Shown here piece by piece: positions 1 through 5,692 of a stretch of DNA of 5,709 nucleotides. The position numbers and the translations under genes were made by a program. Below the pieces are notes generated by a model, which saw nothing but the letters and a program-made list of their open reading frames with translations, made no database searches and was not told the DNA's origin. Position 1 is the stretch's first letter, and the number at the start of each line of letters is the position of its first letter. Source of the DNA: an uncultured Eubacterium sp. (GTDB taxonomy: Bacteria; Bacillota; Clostridia; Lachnospirales; Lachnospiraceae); NCBI GenBank assembly GCA_900550135.1, contig URQO01000083.1, positions 1 through 5,709 on the forward strand, read 5' to 3'.

Positions 1-1
1 G

Positions 2-51
2 CAAAGCCTTGATTTTACTGGTTTTCTACTACCATCCTTATCAAAGCCTTG
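2..51. repeat. Pair of 10-base direct repeats (CAAAGCCTTG), 40 bases apart
   Basis: CAAAGCCTTG occurs at 2-11 and again, identically, at 42-51. The intervening 30 bases are not repeated. The second copy forms the left arm of the bulged hairpin at 43-65. Paired short direct repeats next to an imperfect inverted repeat can mark recombinase or attachment sites, but the window edge cuts off the context, so this reading is only a possibility. Confidence 0.6.
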
Positions 52-65
52 CTAACATAAGGTTT
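43..65. repeat. Short imperfect inverted repeat
   Basis: AAAGCCTT (43-50) can pair with AAGGTTT (59-65) around the 8-base centre GCTAACAT, with one bulged base. An alternative pairing is CCTTAT (36-41) with ATAAGG (57-62). Neither arm directly abuts the T-run at 73-77, so it does not look like a standard terminator. An 8-base core between imperfect arms is compatible with a tyrosine-recombinase core site, but nothing else here supports that. Confidence 0.35.
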
Positions 66-94
66 ACGGGGGTTTTTGTATGTGTATGAATTTT

Positions 95-2668
95 TTATTC
101 TTCACCATCTGACGATGGTTTCTTTGCTTTAGTTTTAGGCTCGGTAGCAACAGTGTTTTTACCGTTTTTCTTTGCTTTAGAGTTACCGTTAGAAGCTTTA
201 GTAGTTTCTGATGAACTCTTGGTTGTAGTATCGTTGTAATTATCGTCATTACTGTAGTTATAATCATTTGAATAATCACTTGAATGATAGTTACATTTTC
301 CAGGCTCGCTACCTTTCTTAAAGTACTCGACATGTGTTTCAGGACAGACACCTTCAATGGCTACCTTTCCTGAAGAATCACAAATATTTACAGCCTTAAC
401 GTTTTTACCCTGTTTAAAAGCTTTCTTTTTATACTTTTTCTGAGCATCAATTTTTGACATTATCTTTGACCACAATCTTTCGTGGAAAGCCTGATCCCCT
501 GATAATGATTTGTTTTCATCATATCCTGTCCAAATGGAAGCTGTAAGATATGGTGTATATCCACAGAACCATAAGTCATATTCGCTTGATGTAGTACCGG
601 TTTTTCCTGCAACAGGCATTCCGTCTGTTAATTTACAGGCAGTACCTGTACCTGACGTAACAACACTTTCCATTGCTTCTGTTAAAAGAGCAGCAGTGGA
701 TTCTTTTAAAACAGTACGTGTTGTTGGAGTTGTTCTATCTAATAAAATACGTCCGTTTTTATCAACAACCTGTGAATAAAATGCAGGTTGTGTGTAAGTA
801 CCAAGATTGGCAATGGAAGCATAAGCTGCAGTCATTTCCAAGTTGGTAACACCGTCTGTAATACCACCAAGTGCTAATGCCTGCTGAATATCAGATGATA
901 CAGAACCATCTTTTTCCACACGATTGTCTACAAGAGTAGAAATACCAAAATTAAGCAGATAATCATAACCTAACTGTGGAGTTATGTCTGTAATGGTTTT
1001 TACTGCACATATATTCATAGAATTGGCAATAGCTGTTTTGACTGTAACAGTTCCACGATAACCACTATACCAGTTTTTTACCGGACGACCATTTGAATAA
1101 TTGTAAGGTTCATCAACAATAGTAGTTGACAATGTATATCCCATATTGTCAATAGCAGGTGCATATGCTGCTAAAACCTTAAATGTTGAACCAGGCTGTC
1201 TTGTTGAGTCCGTGGCACGGTTTAAAGCCAAACTTACATTTTTCTTTCCACGTCCACCTACAATAGCTTTAACATATCCTGTGTTTTGGTCCATAACTGT
1301 AAAGGATACCTGAGGCTGAGGATTATAATATAATGTTTCATATTGGGTATATCCCAACTTTTTCTTAATGCCTTTTTTGTAATATTTCTTTTTTAAATGT
1401 TTTTTATAATCTTCAACAGCAGCCTTGGCAGATTCTTTTGAAGAGTAAATCAACTGATATGAATCTTCACCAAGAACTTTTTTGTGATAATTACTAATGT
1501 CACCTTCATCATAATTGTCAACAGTACCATCGGGATTCTGTACTGACCATGCCCAGTTTATTGAATAATAAATGGAGTATGGATAGTTTGCATTATTTGA
1601 TGTTTCTTCATCACAAATCTTTTGAATTGAAGAATCCTGAGTGGAATATATTTTTAAACCACCGCTGTATACTGCATTGTAAGCCTGAGTATATGAATAA
1701 CCTTTTTGTTTCTGAAGGTCTTCCATAACCTGATTTATTACTTCATCTACAAAATAAGAATAAACAGTTTTATCTTCTTTTTTGATTTTACTGTTTACCT
1801 TCTGGATACGTGAGTAAACATCGTCTTTTATAGCTTTTTTGTATTGCTTCTTGGTAATGTGTTTTGCAGCAAGCATATTTTTAAGAACCTTTTTACGACG
1901 TTTGGCATTTTCTTTAGGATTTGTAATAGGGTCGTAAAGCGAAGGGTTCTGGGTAATTGATGCAATAACTGCTGCTTCTGATACTGTTATCTTGCTAACA
2001 TCCTTATTGAAATATCTAAGAGATGCGGCCTGCACTCCAAGAGTATTTGAACCAAGGTTGATAGTGTTTAAATAACTTTCTAAAATTGTCTTTTTGTCGG
2101 TAACTTTTTCAAGTTGTAAAGCCAGATACTGTTCCTGAATCTTTCTCTTTAATGAAGAAATAAATGAAGTCTCGTTTGTCCAACTGGTAAATACGTTGTT
2201 TTTTAGTACCTGCTGTGTTAATGTACTGGCACCTTCTGATGGATTCATAGTTGAAACAGCAATGAAAGCTGCTCTACCAATACCCTGAATATCAATGCCG
2301 TTATGTTCATAAAATCTTGCATCTTCAGTATCTATAAATGCCCATTGTAAATGTTCCGGTACCTGATCTAAACTTACCTCAATTCGGTTGGAACCGGAAG
2401 TAACCAACTTGGCAATTTGTTTGTTTTTTGAGTTGTATATTGTTGATGCATATGTTGATGGCTTGATGGAAGTGCTGTTAATATTTGGGGCACTTTTGAT
2501 GATGCCATGTAATAAACCTAAAAACATAAAACCAACTGTTATTATAAAAAGTACAACTATATATAAGAATATTTTTAATATGCTAACCATTGATTTTGAG
2601 ACAACTTTTCTTTGAACAGAAACTAAGTCCTTTTGCTTTTCAATGGTTTCTTTATATCCAAAATTCAT
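95..2668 (-). CDS. Class A penicillin-binding protein (PBP1A/PonA type): peptidoglycan glycosyltransferase and transpeptidase
   Basis: Bifunctional enzyme that polymerises lipid II glycan strands and cross-links their stem peptides on the outer face of the membrane. The 857-residue product has a short cytoplasmic N-terminus and one membrane anchor at about residues 30-57. The glycosyltransferase family 51 domain follows, with EDARFYEHNG (catalytic Glu at 115), GASTLTQQ (146-153), RKIQEQYLALQLEK (175-188) and ILESYLN (195-201). The transpeptidase domain has the nucleophile motif STFK (Ser494, Lys497), SMN (550-552) and KTGT (689-692), so both active sites look intact. Between the domains is an insert with a Lys/Tyr-rich patch (about 421-438). 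The tail carries Cys763, Cys775 and Cys792, then a Tyr/Asn/Asp-rich and Lys-rich low-complexity stretch from about 795. The start is fixed by AGGAGG six bases upstream. The gene is divergent from yigZ and appears monocistronic as far as can be seen. Class A PBP paralogues are common, so I give no symbol. Confidence 0.96.
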   Translation of the reverse strand: MNFGYKETIEKQKDLVSVQRKVVSKSMVSILKIFLYIVVLFIITVGFMFLGLLHGIIKSAPNINSTSIKPSTYASTIYNSKNKQIAKLVTSGSNRIEVSLDQVPEHLQWAFIDTEDARFYEHNGIDIQGIGRAAFIAVSTMNPSEGASTLTQQVLKNNVFTSWTNETSFISSLKRKIQEQYLALQLEKVTDKKTILESYLNTINLGSNTLGVQAASLRYFNKDVSKITVSEAAVIASITQNPSLYDPITNPKENAKRRKKVLKNMLAAKHITKKQYKKAIKDDVYSRIQKVNSKIKKEDKTVYSYFVDEVINQVMEDLQKQKGYSYTQAYNAVYSGGLKIYSTQDSSIQKICDEETSNNANYPYSIYYSINWAWSVQNPDGTVDNYDEGDISNYHKKVLGEDSYQLIYSSKESAKAAVEDYKKHLKKKYYKKGIKKKLGYTQYETLYYNPQPQVSFTVMDQNTGYVKAIVGGRGKKNVSLALNRATDSTRQPGSTFKVLAAYAPAIDNMGYTLSTTIVDEPYNYSNGRPVKNWYSGYRGTVTVKTAIANSMNICAVKTITDITPQLGYDYLLNFGISTLVDNRVEKDGSVSSDIQQALALGGITDGVTNLEMTAAYASIANLGTYTQPAFYSQVVDKNGRILLDRTTPTTRTVLKESTAALLTEAMESVVTSGTGTACKLTDGMPVAGKTGTTSSEYDLWFCGYTPYLTASIWTGYDENKSLSGDQAFHERLWSKIMSKIDAQKKYKKKAFKQGKNVKAVNICDSSGKVAIEGVCPETHVEYFKKGSEPGKCNYHSSDYSNDYNYSNDDNYNDTTTKSSSETTKASNGNSKAKKNGKNTVATEPKTKAKKPSSDGEE

Positions 2669-2674
2669 TCAAAA

Positions 2675-2680
2675 CCTCCT
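2675..2680 (-). promoter_or_regulatory. Strong ribosome binding site of the penicillin-binding protein gene
   Basis: The minus strand reads AGGAGG, then six bases, then ATG. This perfect Shine-Dalgarno sequence selects the start at 2668 over the next in-frame Met at residue 27. Confidence 0.85.
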
Positions 2681-2690
2681 ATTCCGTTTA

Positions 2691-2719
2691 ATTATAGCAA
2701 AATAGCCACATTAAATAAA
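2691..2719 (-). promoter_or_regulatory. Predicted promoter of the penicillin-binding protein gene
   Basis: The minus strand has a perfect TATAAT (-10, at 2696-2691) preceded by TGC, which gives an extended -10. A weak -35-like TTTATT lies at 2719-2714 with 17-base spacing. The predicted start of transcription is near 2684, leaving a leader of only about 15 bases that is mostly ribosome binding site. Confidence 0.6.
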
Positions 2720-2733
2720 GGGGAAGTTTGTCG

Positions 2734-2762
2734 ATGAAAAAAATCCCATAGTGTGGTAGAAT
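2734..2762 (+). promoter_or_regulatory. Predicted promoter of yigZ
   Basis: TAGAAT (2757-2762) preceded by TGG forms an extended -10. ATGAAA (2734-2739) is a 4-of-6 match to the -35 at 17-base spacing. The -35 boxes of the two divergent promoters are only 14 bases apart, so polymerase binding at one could interfere with the other. TGTGG occurs twice here (2752-2756 and 2762-2766), separated by five bases, and the second copy overlaps the last base of the -10. Confidence 0.5.
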
Positions 2763-2796
2763 GTGGTTTGAAGTATTTTAGAAAACGGAGTAATTT

Positions 2797-3435
2797 ATGG
2801 AACAGTATTTTGTAGTAGAAGAAAAAGGAACAGGAGAAATTTTAGAAAAAAAATCCAGATTTATTGCTCATGTGATACCTGTGTCAAATGAAGAAGAAGC
2901 ACTGACTTATATAGAAAAAATCAAAAAGCAGTATTGGGATGCAAGACATAATTGCTTTGGGTTTGTAATAGGAAAGAACAACGAAATACAACGGTTTAGT
3001 GATGATGGAGAACCACAGGGCACTGCCGGAAAGCCAATATTGGAAGTATTGCTAAAAGGTAATATTCACAATACATTAATAGTGGTTACAAGATATTTTG
3101 GAGGAACACTTCTAGGAACAGGAGGGCTTGTAAGAGCCTATGGACAAAGTGCCAAAGCAGCAGTGGAAAATGCCAAAATCATGTGTGTATGTCAGGGCGT
3201 TGGCTTCTTTTTAAAGTGTGACTACAATAGTATTGGAAAAATAAAATATATTATGGTGCAGATGGGGATTGAAGCAATGGAAGAATATGGTGAAGATGTG
3301 TTATTACATATAAATATGAAAGAAAAAGATTTTGAAAATTTTAAAAGTCAGGTAGTGGAAGTAACCGGCGGAAAAGCTAAATTTTCAAAAATTAGTAATA
3401 TAGAATATAAGGAAGGTATTGAAAAAATCAAATAA
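2797..3435 (+). CDS. yigZ: YigZ / IMPACT-family protein (UPF0029 plus DUF1949 domains)
   Basis: The 212-residue product matches the YigZ/YvyE family in length and motifs. The N-terminal UPF0029/IMPACT domain (about 15-125) shows KSRFIA (19-24), ARHNCFGFVIG (49-59), FSDDGEPQGTAGKP (67-80) and the family signature region from VTRYFGGTLLGTGG to GQSAKAA (97-122). The C-terminal part (about 135-195) fits DUF1949. In this family the first domain has a fold like RNase PH and EF-G domain IV, and the second a ferredoxin-like fold like EF-G domain V, so a role on RNA or ribosomes is suspected. No enzymatic activity is firmly established. Eukaryotic IMPACT acts on translational control through GCN1/GCN2, but that role should not be transferred to bacteria. 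The start is supported by GGAG (2787-2790) six bases before ATG. The last 12 codons coincide with the first unit of a 37-base repeat array. No terminator follows, so read-through into typA is likely. Confidence 0.93.
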   Translation: MEQYFVVEEKGTGEILEKKSRFIAHVIPVSNEEEALTYIEKIKKQYWDARHNCFGFVIGKNNEIQRFSDDGEPQGTAGKPILEVLLKGNIHNTLIVVTRYFGGTLLGTGGLVRAYGQSAKAAVENAKIMCVCQGVGFFLKCDYNSIGKIKYIMVQMGIEAMEEYGEDVLLHINMKEKDFENFKSQVVEVTGGKAKFSKISNIEYKEGIEKIK

Positions 3436-3546
3436 GAATACAATACAATGAATATATTGGAAAATCGAATAAACACACAGCGCAAGGGACATATTAAAAA
3501 ATCAAATAATATATAGAATAAGGAATATATTGAAAAAATTATATAA
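3399..3546 (+). repeat. Degenerate 37-base tandem repeat, four units, from the yigZ 3' end to the typA promoter
   Basis: Four units end in TAA at 3435, 3472, 3509 and 3546, exactly 37 bases apart. The first lies in yigZ and its TAA is the yigZ stop codon. The conserved right half is TATTGAAAAAATCAAATAA in unit 1 (3417-3435), with variants at 3454-3472 and 3491-3509, and a last copy ending at 3546. Units 1 and 4 are most alike, about 30 of 37 positions by my alignment, including the left half (ATAAGGAA). Units 2 and 3 keep mainly the right half, with one-base length differences in the A-run. The array is very AT-rich, so some similarity is compositional, but the strict spacing argues for an old tandem duplication. 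Confidence 0.6.
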
Positions 3547-3557
3547 TGTGATAAAAT
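3530..3557 (+). promoter_or_regulatory. Predicted promoter of typA
   Basis: TTGAAA (3530-3535, 5 of 6 to the -35 consensus) is followed after 16 bases by TAAAAT (3552-3557, 5 of 6 to the -10 consensus), itself preceded by TGA as an extended -10. Transcription would start near 3564, giving a leader of roughly 37 bases. An overlapping TATAAT (3542-3547) is an alternative -10 but lacks a good -35. The -35 lies in the last unit of the 37-base repeat. Confidence 0.65.
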
Positions 3558-3587
3558 GTTTAGGTTGTACATTGTGTAAAGAAACAT

Positions 3588-3592
3588 AGGAG
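3588..3592 (+). promoter_or_regulatory. Ribosome binding site of typA
   Basis: AGGAG lies eight bases before the ATG at 3601, which supports that start. The protein begins MIREDIRNIAIIAHVDHGKT, the normal position of the P-loop in this family. Confidence 0.8.
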
Positions 3593-3600
3593 AATTAGAG

Positions 3601-5433
3601 ATGATTAGAGAAGATATTAGAAATATTGCCATAATTGCTCATGTTGACCATGGTAAAACAACTTTGGTAGATGAACTTTTAAAGCAGAGTGGTGTTTTTA
3701 GAGAAAATCAGGAAGTAGCTGAAAGAGTAATGGACTCAAATGATATTGAAAGAGAAAGAGGAATTACAATTCTTTCAAAAAATACAGCAGTTACTTATAA
3801 AAATACAAAAATAAATATTATTGACACACCGGGACATGCCGATTTTGGTGGTGAAGTTGAGCGTGTGCTTAAGATGGTAAATGGTGTTATATTGGTAGTT
3901 GATGCATTTGAAGGTGCAATGCCACAGACACGTTTCGTTCTTAAAAAAGCATTGGAACTTAGTCTTCCCGTTATTGTTTGTATCAACAAAATTGACAGAC
4001 CTGAAGCAAGACCAAACGAAGTAATTGACGAAGTTTTGGAATTATTTATTGACCTAGATGCAAATGAAGACCAACTTGAATGTCCATTTTTATTTGCATC
4101 AGCAAAGCAGGGATTTGCAAAGAAGAATTTAGATGATGCTGATGTAGATATGAAGCCTTTATTTGAAACAATTATTGATTATATTCCGGCACCACAGGGT
4201 GATCCTGAAGCAGATACACAGGTTTTAATCAGCACAATTGATTACAATGAATATGTTGGTAGAATTGGTGTTGGTAAGGTTGACAATGGTACAATCAAGG
4301 TTAACCAGGATGTTGTACTTGCCAACTATCATGACCCTGAAAATACAAAAAGAGTAAAAATCAGCAAACTATATGAGTTTGAGGGCTTAAATAAAGTAGA
4401 AGTAAATGAAGCAACAGTTGGTTCAATTGTAGCAATTTCAGGTATTGCAGATATTAGCATTGGAGATACAATTTGTTCAATAGAAAATCCAAAGCCAATA
4501 CCATTCCAGAAGATTTCTGACCCTACAATTTCTATGCAGTTTATGGTAAATGACAGCCCATTGGCAGGTCAGGAAGGTAAGTTTGTTACATCACGTCATT
4601 TAAGAGACAGACTTATGAGAGAGTTAAACACTGACGTTTCTTTAAGAGTTGAGGAAACAGATGAAAAGAACTCATTTAAAGTGTCAGGACGTGGAGAACT
4701 TCATTTATCAGTTCTTATTGAAAACATGAGACGTGAAGGATACGAATTTGCAGTAAGTAAAGCTGAGGTTATTTATAAAGAAGATGAACGTGGCAAAAAA
4801 TTAGAGCCAATGGAAATCTGCTATATTGATGTTCCTGAAGAATTTTCAGGTGCAATCATTGAAAAGTTAAGTAACAGAAAAGGTGAACTTCAGGGTATGG
4901 CTCCAACAGGAGACGGCTATACAAGACTTGAATTCTCAATTCCATCACGTGGACTTATTGGATACAGAGGTCAGTTTATGACTGATACAAAGGGAAATGG
5001 TATCATGAACACAATGTTTGATGAATATGGTCCTTTTAAGGGAGAAATCCAGTACAGAAAACAGGGGTCACTTATTGCTTTTGAAGCAGGAGAAGCCATC
5101 ACTTATGGTTTGTTCAATGCCCAGGAACGTGGAACATTGTTTATAGGACCTGGTGAAAAAGTTTATTCAGGTATGATTGTAGGTCAGACAGGACGTGCAG
5201 AAGATATTGAGGTAAATGTTTGCAAAACAAAACATTTATCAAATACAAGAACATCAAGTTCTGATGAAGCTTTAAGGCTTGTACCAAAGAAAGAATTAAG
5301 TCTTGAGCAGGCACTTGAATATATTGATACTGATGAATTATTAGAAATAACACCTGAAAGTTTAAGAATAAGAAAGAAGATTCTTGATCCAACTCTTAGA
5401 AAGAGAGCAAACATTAGAAAACAGAATCAGTAA
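3601..5433 (+). CDS. typA: Translational GTPase TypA/BipA
   Basis: Ribosome-associated GTPase of the EF-G/LepA superfamily. In studied bacteria it binds the ribosome at the factor site and supports 50S assembly and growth under cold or other stress. The 610 residues match the usual family length. The G domain (about 1-200) has all five motifs: AHVDHGKT (13-20), RERGITI in switch I (51-57), DTPGHADF (75-82), NKID (129-132) and SAK (167-169). Next come the beta-barrel domain II (about 204-295), an EF-G domain III-like segment (about 305-385, with GRGELHLSVL), a domain V-like segment (about 400-480, with SRGLIGYRGQF) and the BipA-specific C-terminal domain (about 481-600, with NTRTSSSDEALRL at 548-560). 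The family lacks EF-G domain IV, and that is so here. Nothing is truncated. It lies 165 bases after yigZ with its own promoter and ends before a strong terminator. Confidence 0.98.
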   Translation: MIREDIRNIAIIAHVDHGKTTLVDELLKQSGVFRENQEVAERVMDSNDIERERGITILSKNTAVTYKNTKINIIDTPGHADFGGEVERVLKMVNGVILVVDAFEGAMPQTRFVLKKALELSLPVIVCINKIDRPEARPNEVIDEVLELFIDLDANEDQLECPFLFASAKQGFAKKNLDDADVDMKPLFETIIDYIPAPQGDPEADTQVLISTIDYNEYVGRIGVGKVDNGTIKVNQDVVLANYHDPENTKRVKISKLYEFEGLNKVEVNEATVGSIVAISGIADISIGDTICSIENPKPIPFQKISDPTISMQFMVNDSPLAGQEGKFVTSRHLRDRLMRELNTDVSLRVEETDEKNSFKVSGRGELHLSVLIENMRREGYEFAVSKAEVIYKEDERGKKLEPMEICYIDVPEEFSGAIIEKLSNRKGELQGMAPTGDGYTRLEFSIPSRGLIGYRGQFMTDTKGNGIMNTMFDEYGPFKGEIQYRKQGSLIAFEAGEAITYGLFNAQERGTLFIGPGEKVYSGMIVGQTGRAEDIEVNVCKTKHLSNTRTSSSDEALRLVPKKELSLEQALEYIDTDELLEITPESLRIRKKILDPTLRKRANIRKQNQ

Positions 5434-5481
5434 ATACAAAGAATGTTGCCTGTGGCAGTTTCTGTAGACAGTGCATATAAT

Positions 5482-5521
5482 AAAAGTTGCCACTTTACAT
5501 AGTGTAAGGTGGCAACTTTTT
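5482..5521 (+). terminator. Rho-independent terminator after typA
   Basis: GTTGCCAC (5486-5493) pairs perfectly with GTGGCAAC (5509-5516). The stem continues inward through one G-T pair and TTACA/TGTAA to a three-base loop. The flanking AAAA (5482-5485) and TTTT (5517-5520) extend the pairing, and the T-run reaches 5521. The A-run on the left means it could also act on the minus strand, although no converging gene is visible in the window. It lies about 50 bases after the typA stop. Confidence 0.92.
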
Positions 5522-5570
5522 GCTCATTGTCAGGCATAAGAAAAATTTATACATCCAGTGTAATTTGTAA

Positions 5571-5598
5571 TCTCATGAGACAGATTTTTAGAAAAATC
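5571..5598. repeat. Two adjacent palindromes upstream of the downstream gene's promoter
   Basis: TCTCATGAGA (5571-5580) is a perfect 10-base palindrome. Two bases later GATTTTT (5583-5589) and AAAAATC (5592-5598) form an inverted repeat around AG. Both end just before the candidate -35 at 5600, where an activator or repressor could bind. Function is inferred from position only. Confidence 0.45.
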
Positions 5599-5599
5599 A

Positions 5600-5628
5600 T
5601 TGAGAGTGTGAAAGTTTTTCTGTAAATT
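5600..5628 (+). promoter_or_regulatory. Candidate promoter of the downstream gene
   Basis: TTGAGA (5600-5605, 5 of 6) and TAAATT (5623-5628, 4 of 6) are 17 bases apart. A second candidate is an extended -10, TGATAAAAT (5660-5668), which uses the same sequence as the typA -10 but lacks a recognisable -35. Starting from the second site would leave a leader of under 20 bases. I cannot decide between them. Confidence 0.4.
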
Positions 5629-5692
5629 TAATATTTAAATATAATTAATAGGCTTTCTATGATAAAATTTATTATTATAGGAGGCCTTAATT

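Larger units (their letters stand above)
1..94. other. Non-coding edge region downstream of the penicillin-binding protein gene
   Basis: No supported gene lies here. The region follows the stop codon of the minus-strand penicillin-binding protein gene, and no GC-rich hairpin plus T-run terminator for that gene is visible on the minus strand. It holds a 10-base direct repeat and a small bulged inverted repeat, listed separately. A short minus-strand frame is open from about position 52 to the window edge, but it has an in-frame stop just before it and no start codon, so I do not call it a gene. Confidence 0.6.
2680..2792. repeat. Two-block inverted repeat centred on the divergent promoter region
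   Basis: CCACATT (2706-2712) is the perfect reverse complement of AATGTGG (2760-2766). Outside it, TATTCCGTTT (2680-2689) matches the reverse complement of AAACGGAGTA (2783-2792) at 9 of 10 positions. Both pairs have the same axis, position 2736. Each divergent gene is therefore preceded by AATGTGG, 16 unrelated bases, AAACGGA, one purine, then TA. The sequence between the blocks is not symmetric. It could be a shared operator, the relic of an inverted duplication, or chance in AT-rich DNA. Confidence 0.55.
3436..3600 (+). other. yigZ-typA intergenic region
   Basis: This 165-base gap holds units 2-4 of the 37-base repeat, a typA promoter and the typA ribosome binding site. No GC-rich hairpin followed by a T-run is visible, so I see no intrinsic terminator for yigZ. 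No small gene is supported: frames are short and lack ribosome binding sites. Confidence 0.7.
5522..5692 (+). other. AT-rich leader between the typA terminator and the next gene
   Basis: No gene is supported here. The region carries the perfect palindrome TCTCATGAGA (5571-5580), a second inverted repeat (5583-5598), two promoter candidates and a strong ribosome binding site. AT content is highest at about 5623-5650. I recognise no riboswitch or T-box pattern. Confidence 0.6.

Noticed and set aside
1..52. Partial minus-strand gene running off the left edge
   Set aside because: The frame is open for about 17 codons but has a stop immediately upstream and no start codon or ribosome binding site.
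64..357. Minus-strand open frame overlapping the penicillin-binding protein tail
   Set aside because: It lies in another frame of the low-complexity tail, has no ribosome binding site, and its product is a repetitive Thr/Ile/Lys/Leu-rich string without recognisable motifs.
510..779. Plus-strand open frame inside the penicillin-binding protein gene
   Set aside because: It is antisense to the transpeptidase domain including the KTG motif region, with no ribosome binding site and no recognisable protein features.
2388..2615. Plus-strand open frame antisense to the membrane anchor
   Set aside because: It is the complement of the N-terminal coding region; its hydrophobic look mirrors the anchor on the other strand.
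3399..3546. CRISPR-like array
   Set aside because: The 37-base periodicity with a 19-base core looked array-like, but the repeats are degenerate, the intervals are related to one another, the first unit is coding, and no cas genes are present.
3399..3546. Intrinsically curved DNA from phased A-runs
   Set aside because: The A-runs are 37 bases apart, about 3.5 helical turns, so successive bends would fall on opposite faces and largely cancel.
3348..3632. Minus-strand hydrophobic open frame across the yigZ-typA gap
   Set aside because: AT-rich DNA read in this frame gives Ile/Leu/Phe/Tyr codons. It overlaps the ends of two solid genes and the repeat array, and I see no ribosome binding site.
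3795..3989. Minus-strand open frame within typA
   Set aside because: It is antisense to the conserved GTPase domain and has no independent support.
5141..5414. Two minus-strand open frames within the typA 3' end
   Set aside because: They overlap each other and the conserved TypA C-terminal domain, so at most chance frames.
5522..5692. Riboswitch or T-box leader
   Set aside because: No recognisable conserved core and no terminator hairpin follows before the gene start; the long terminator lies upstream and belongs to typA.
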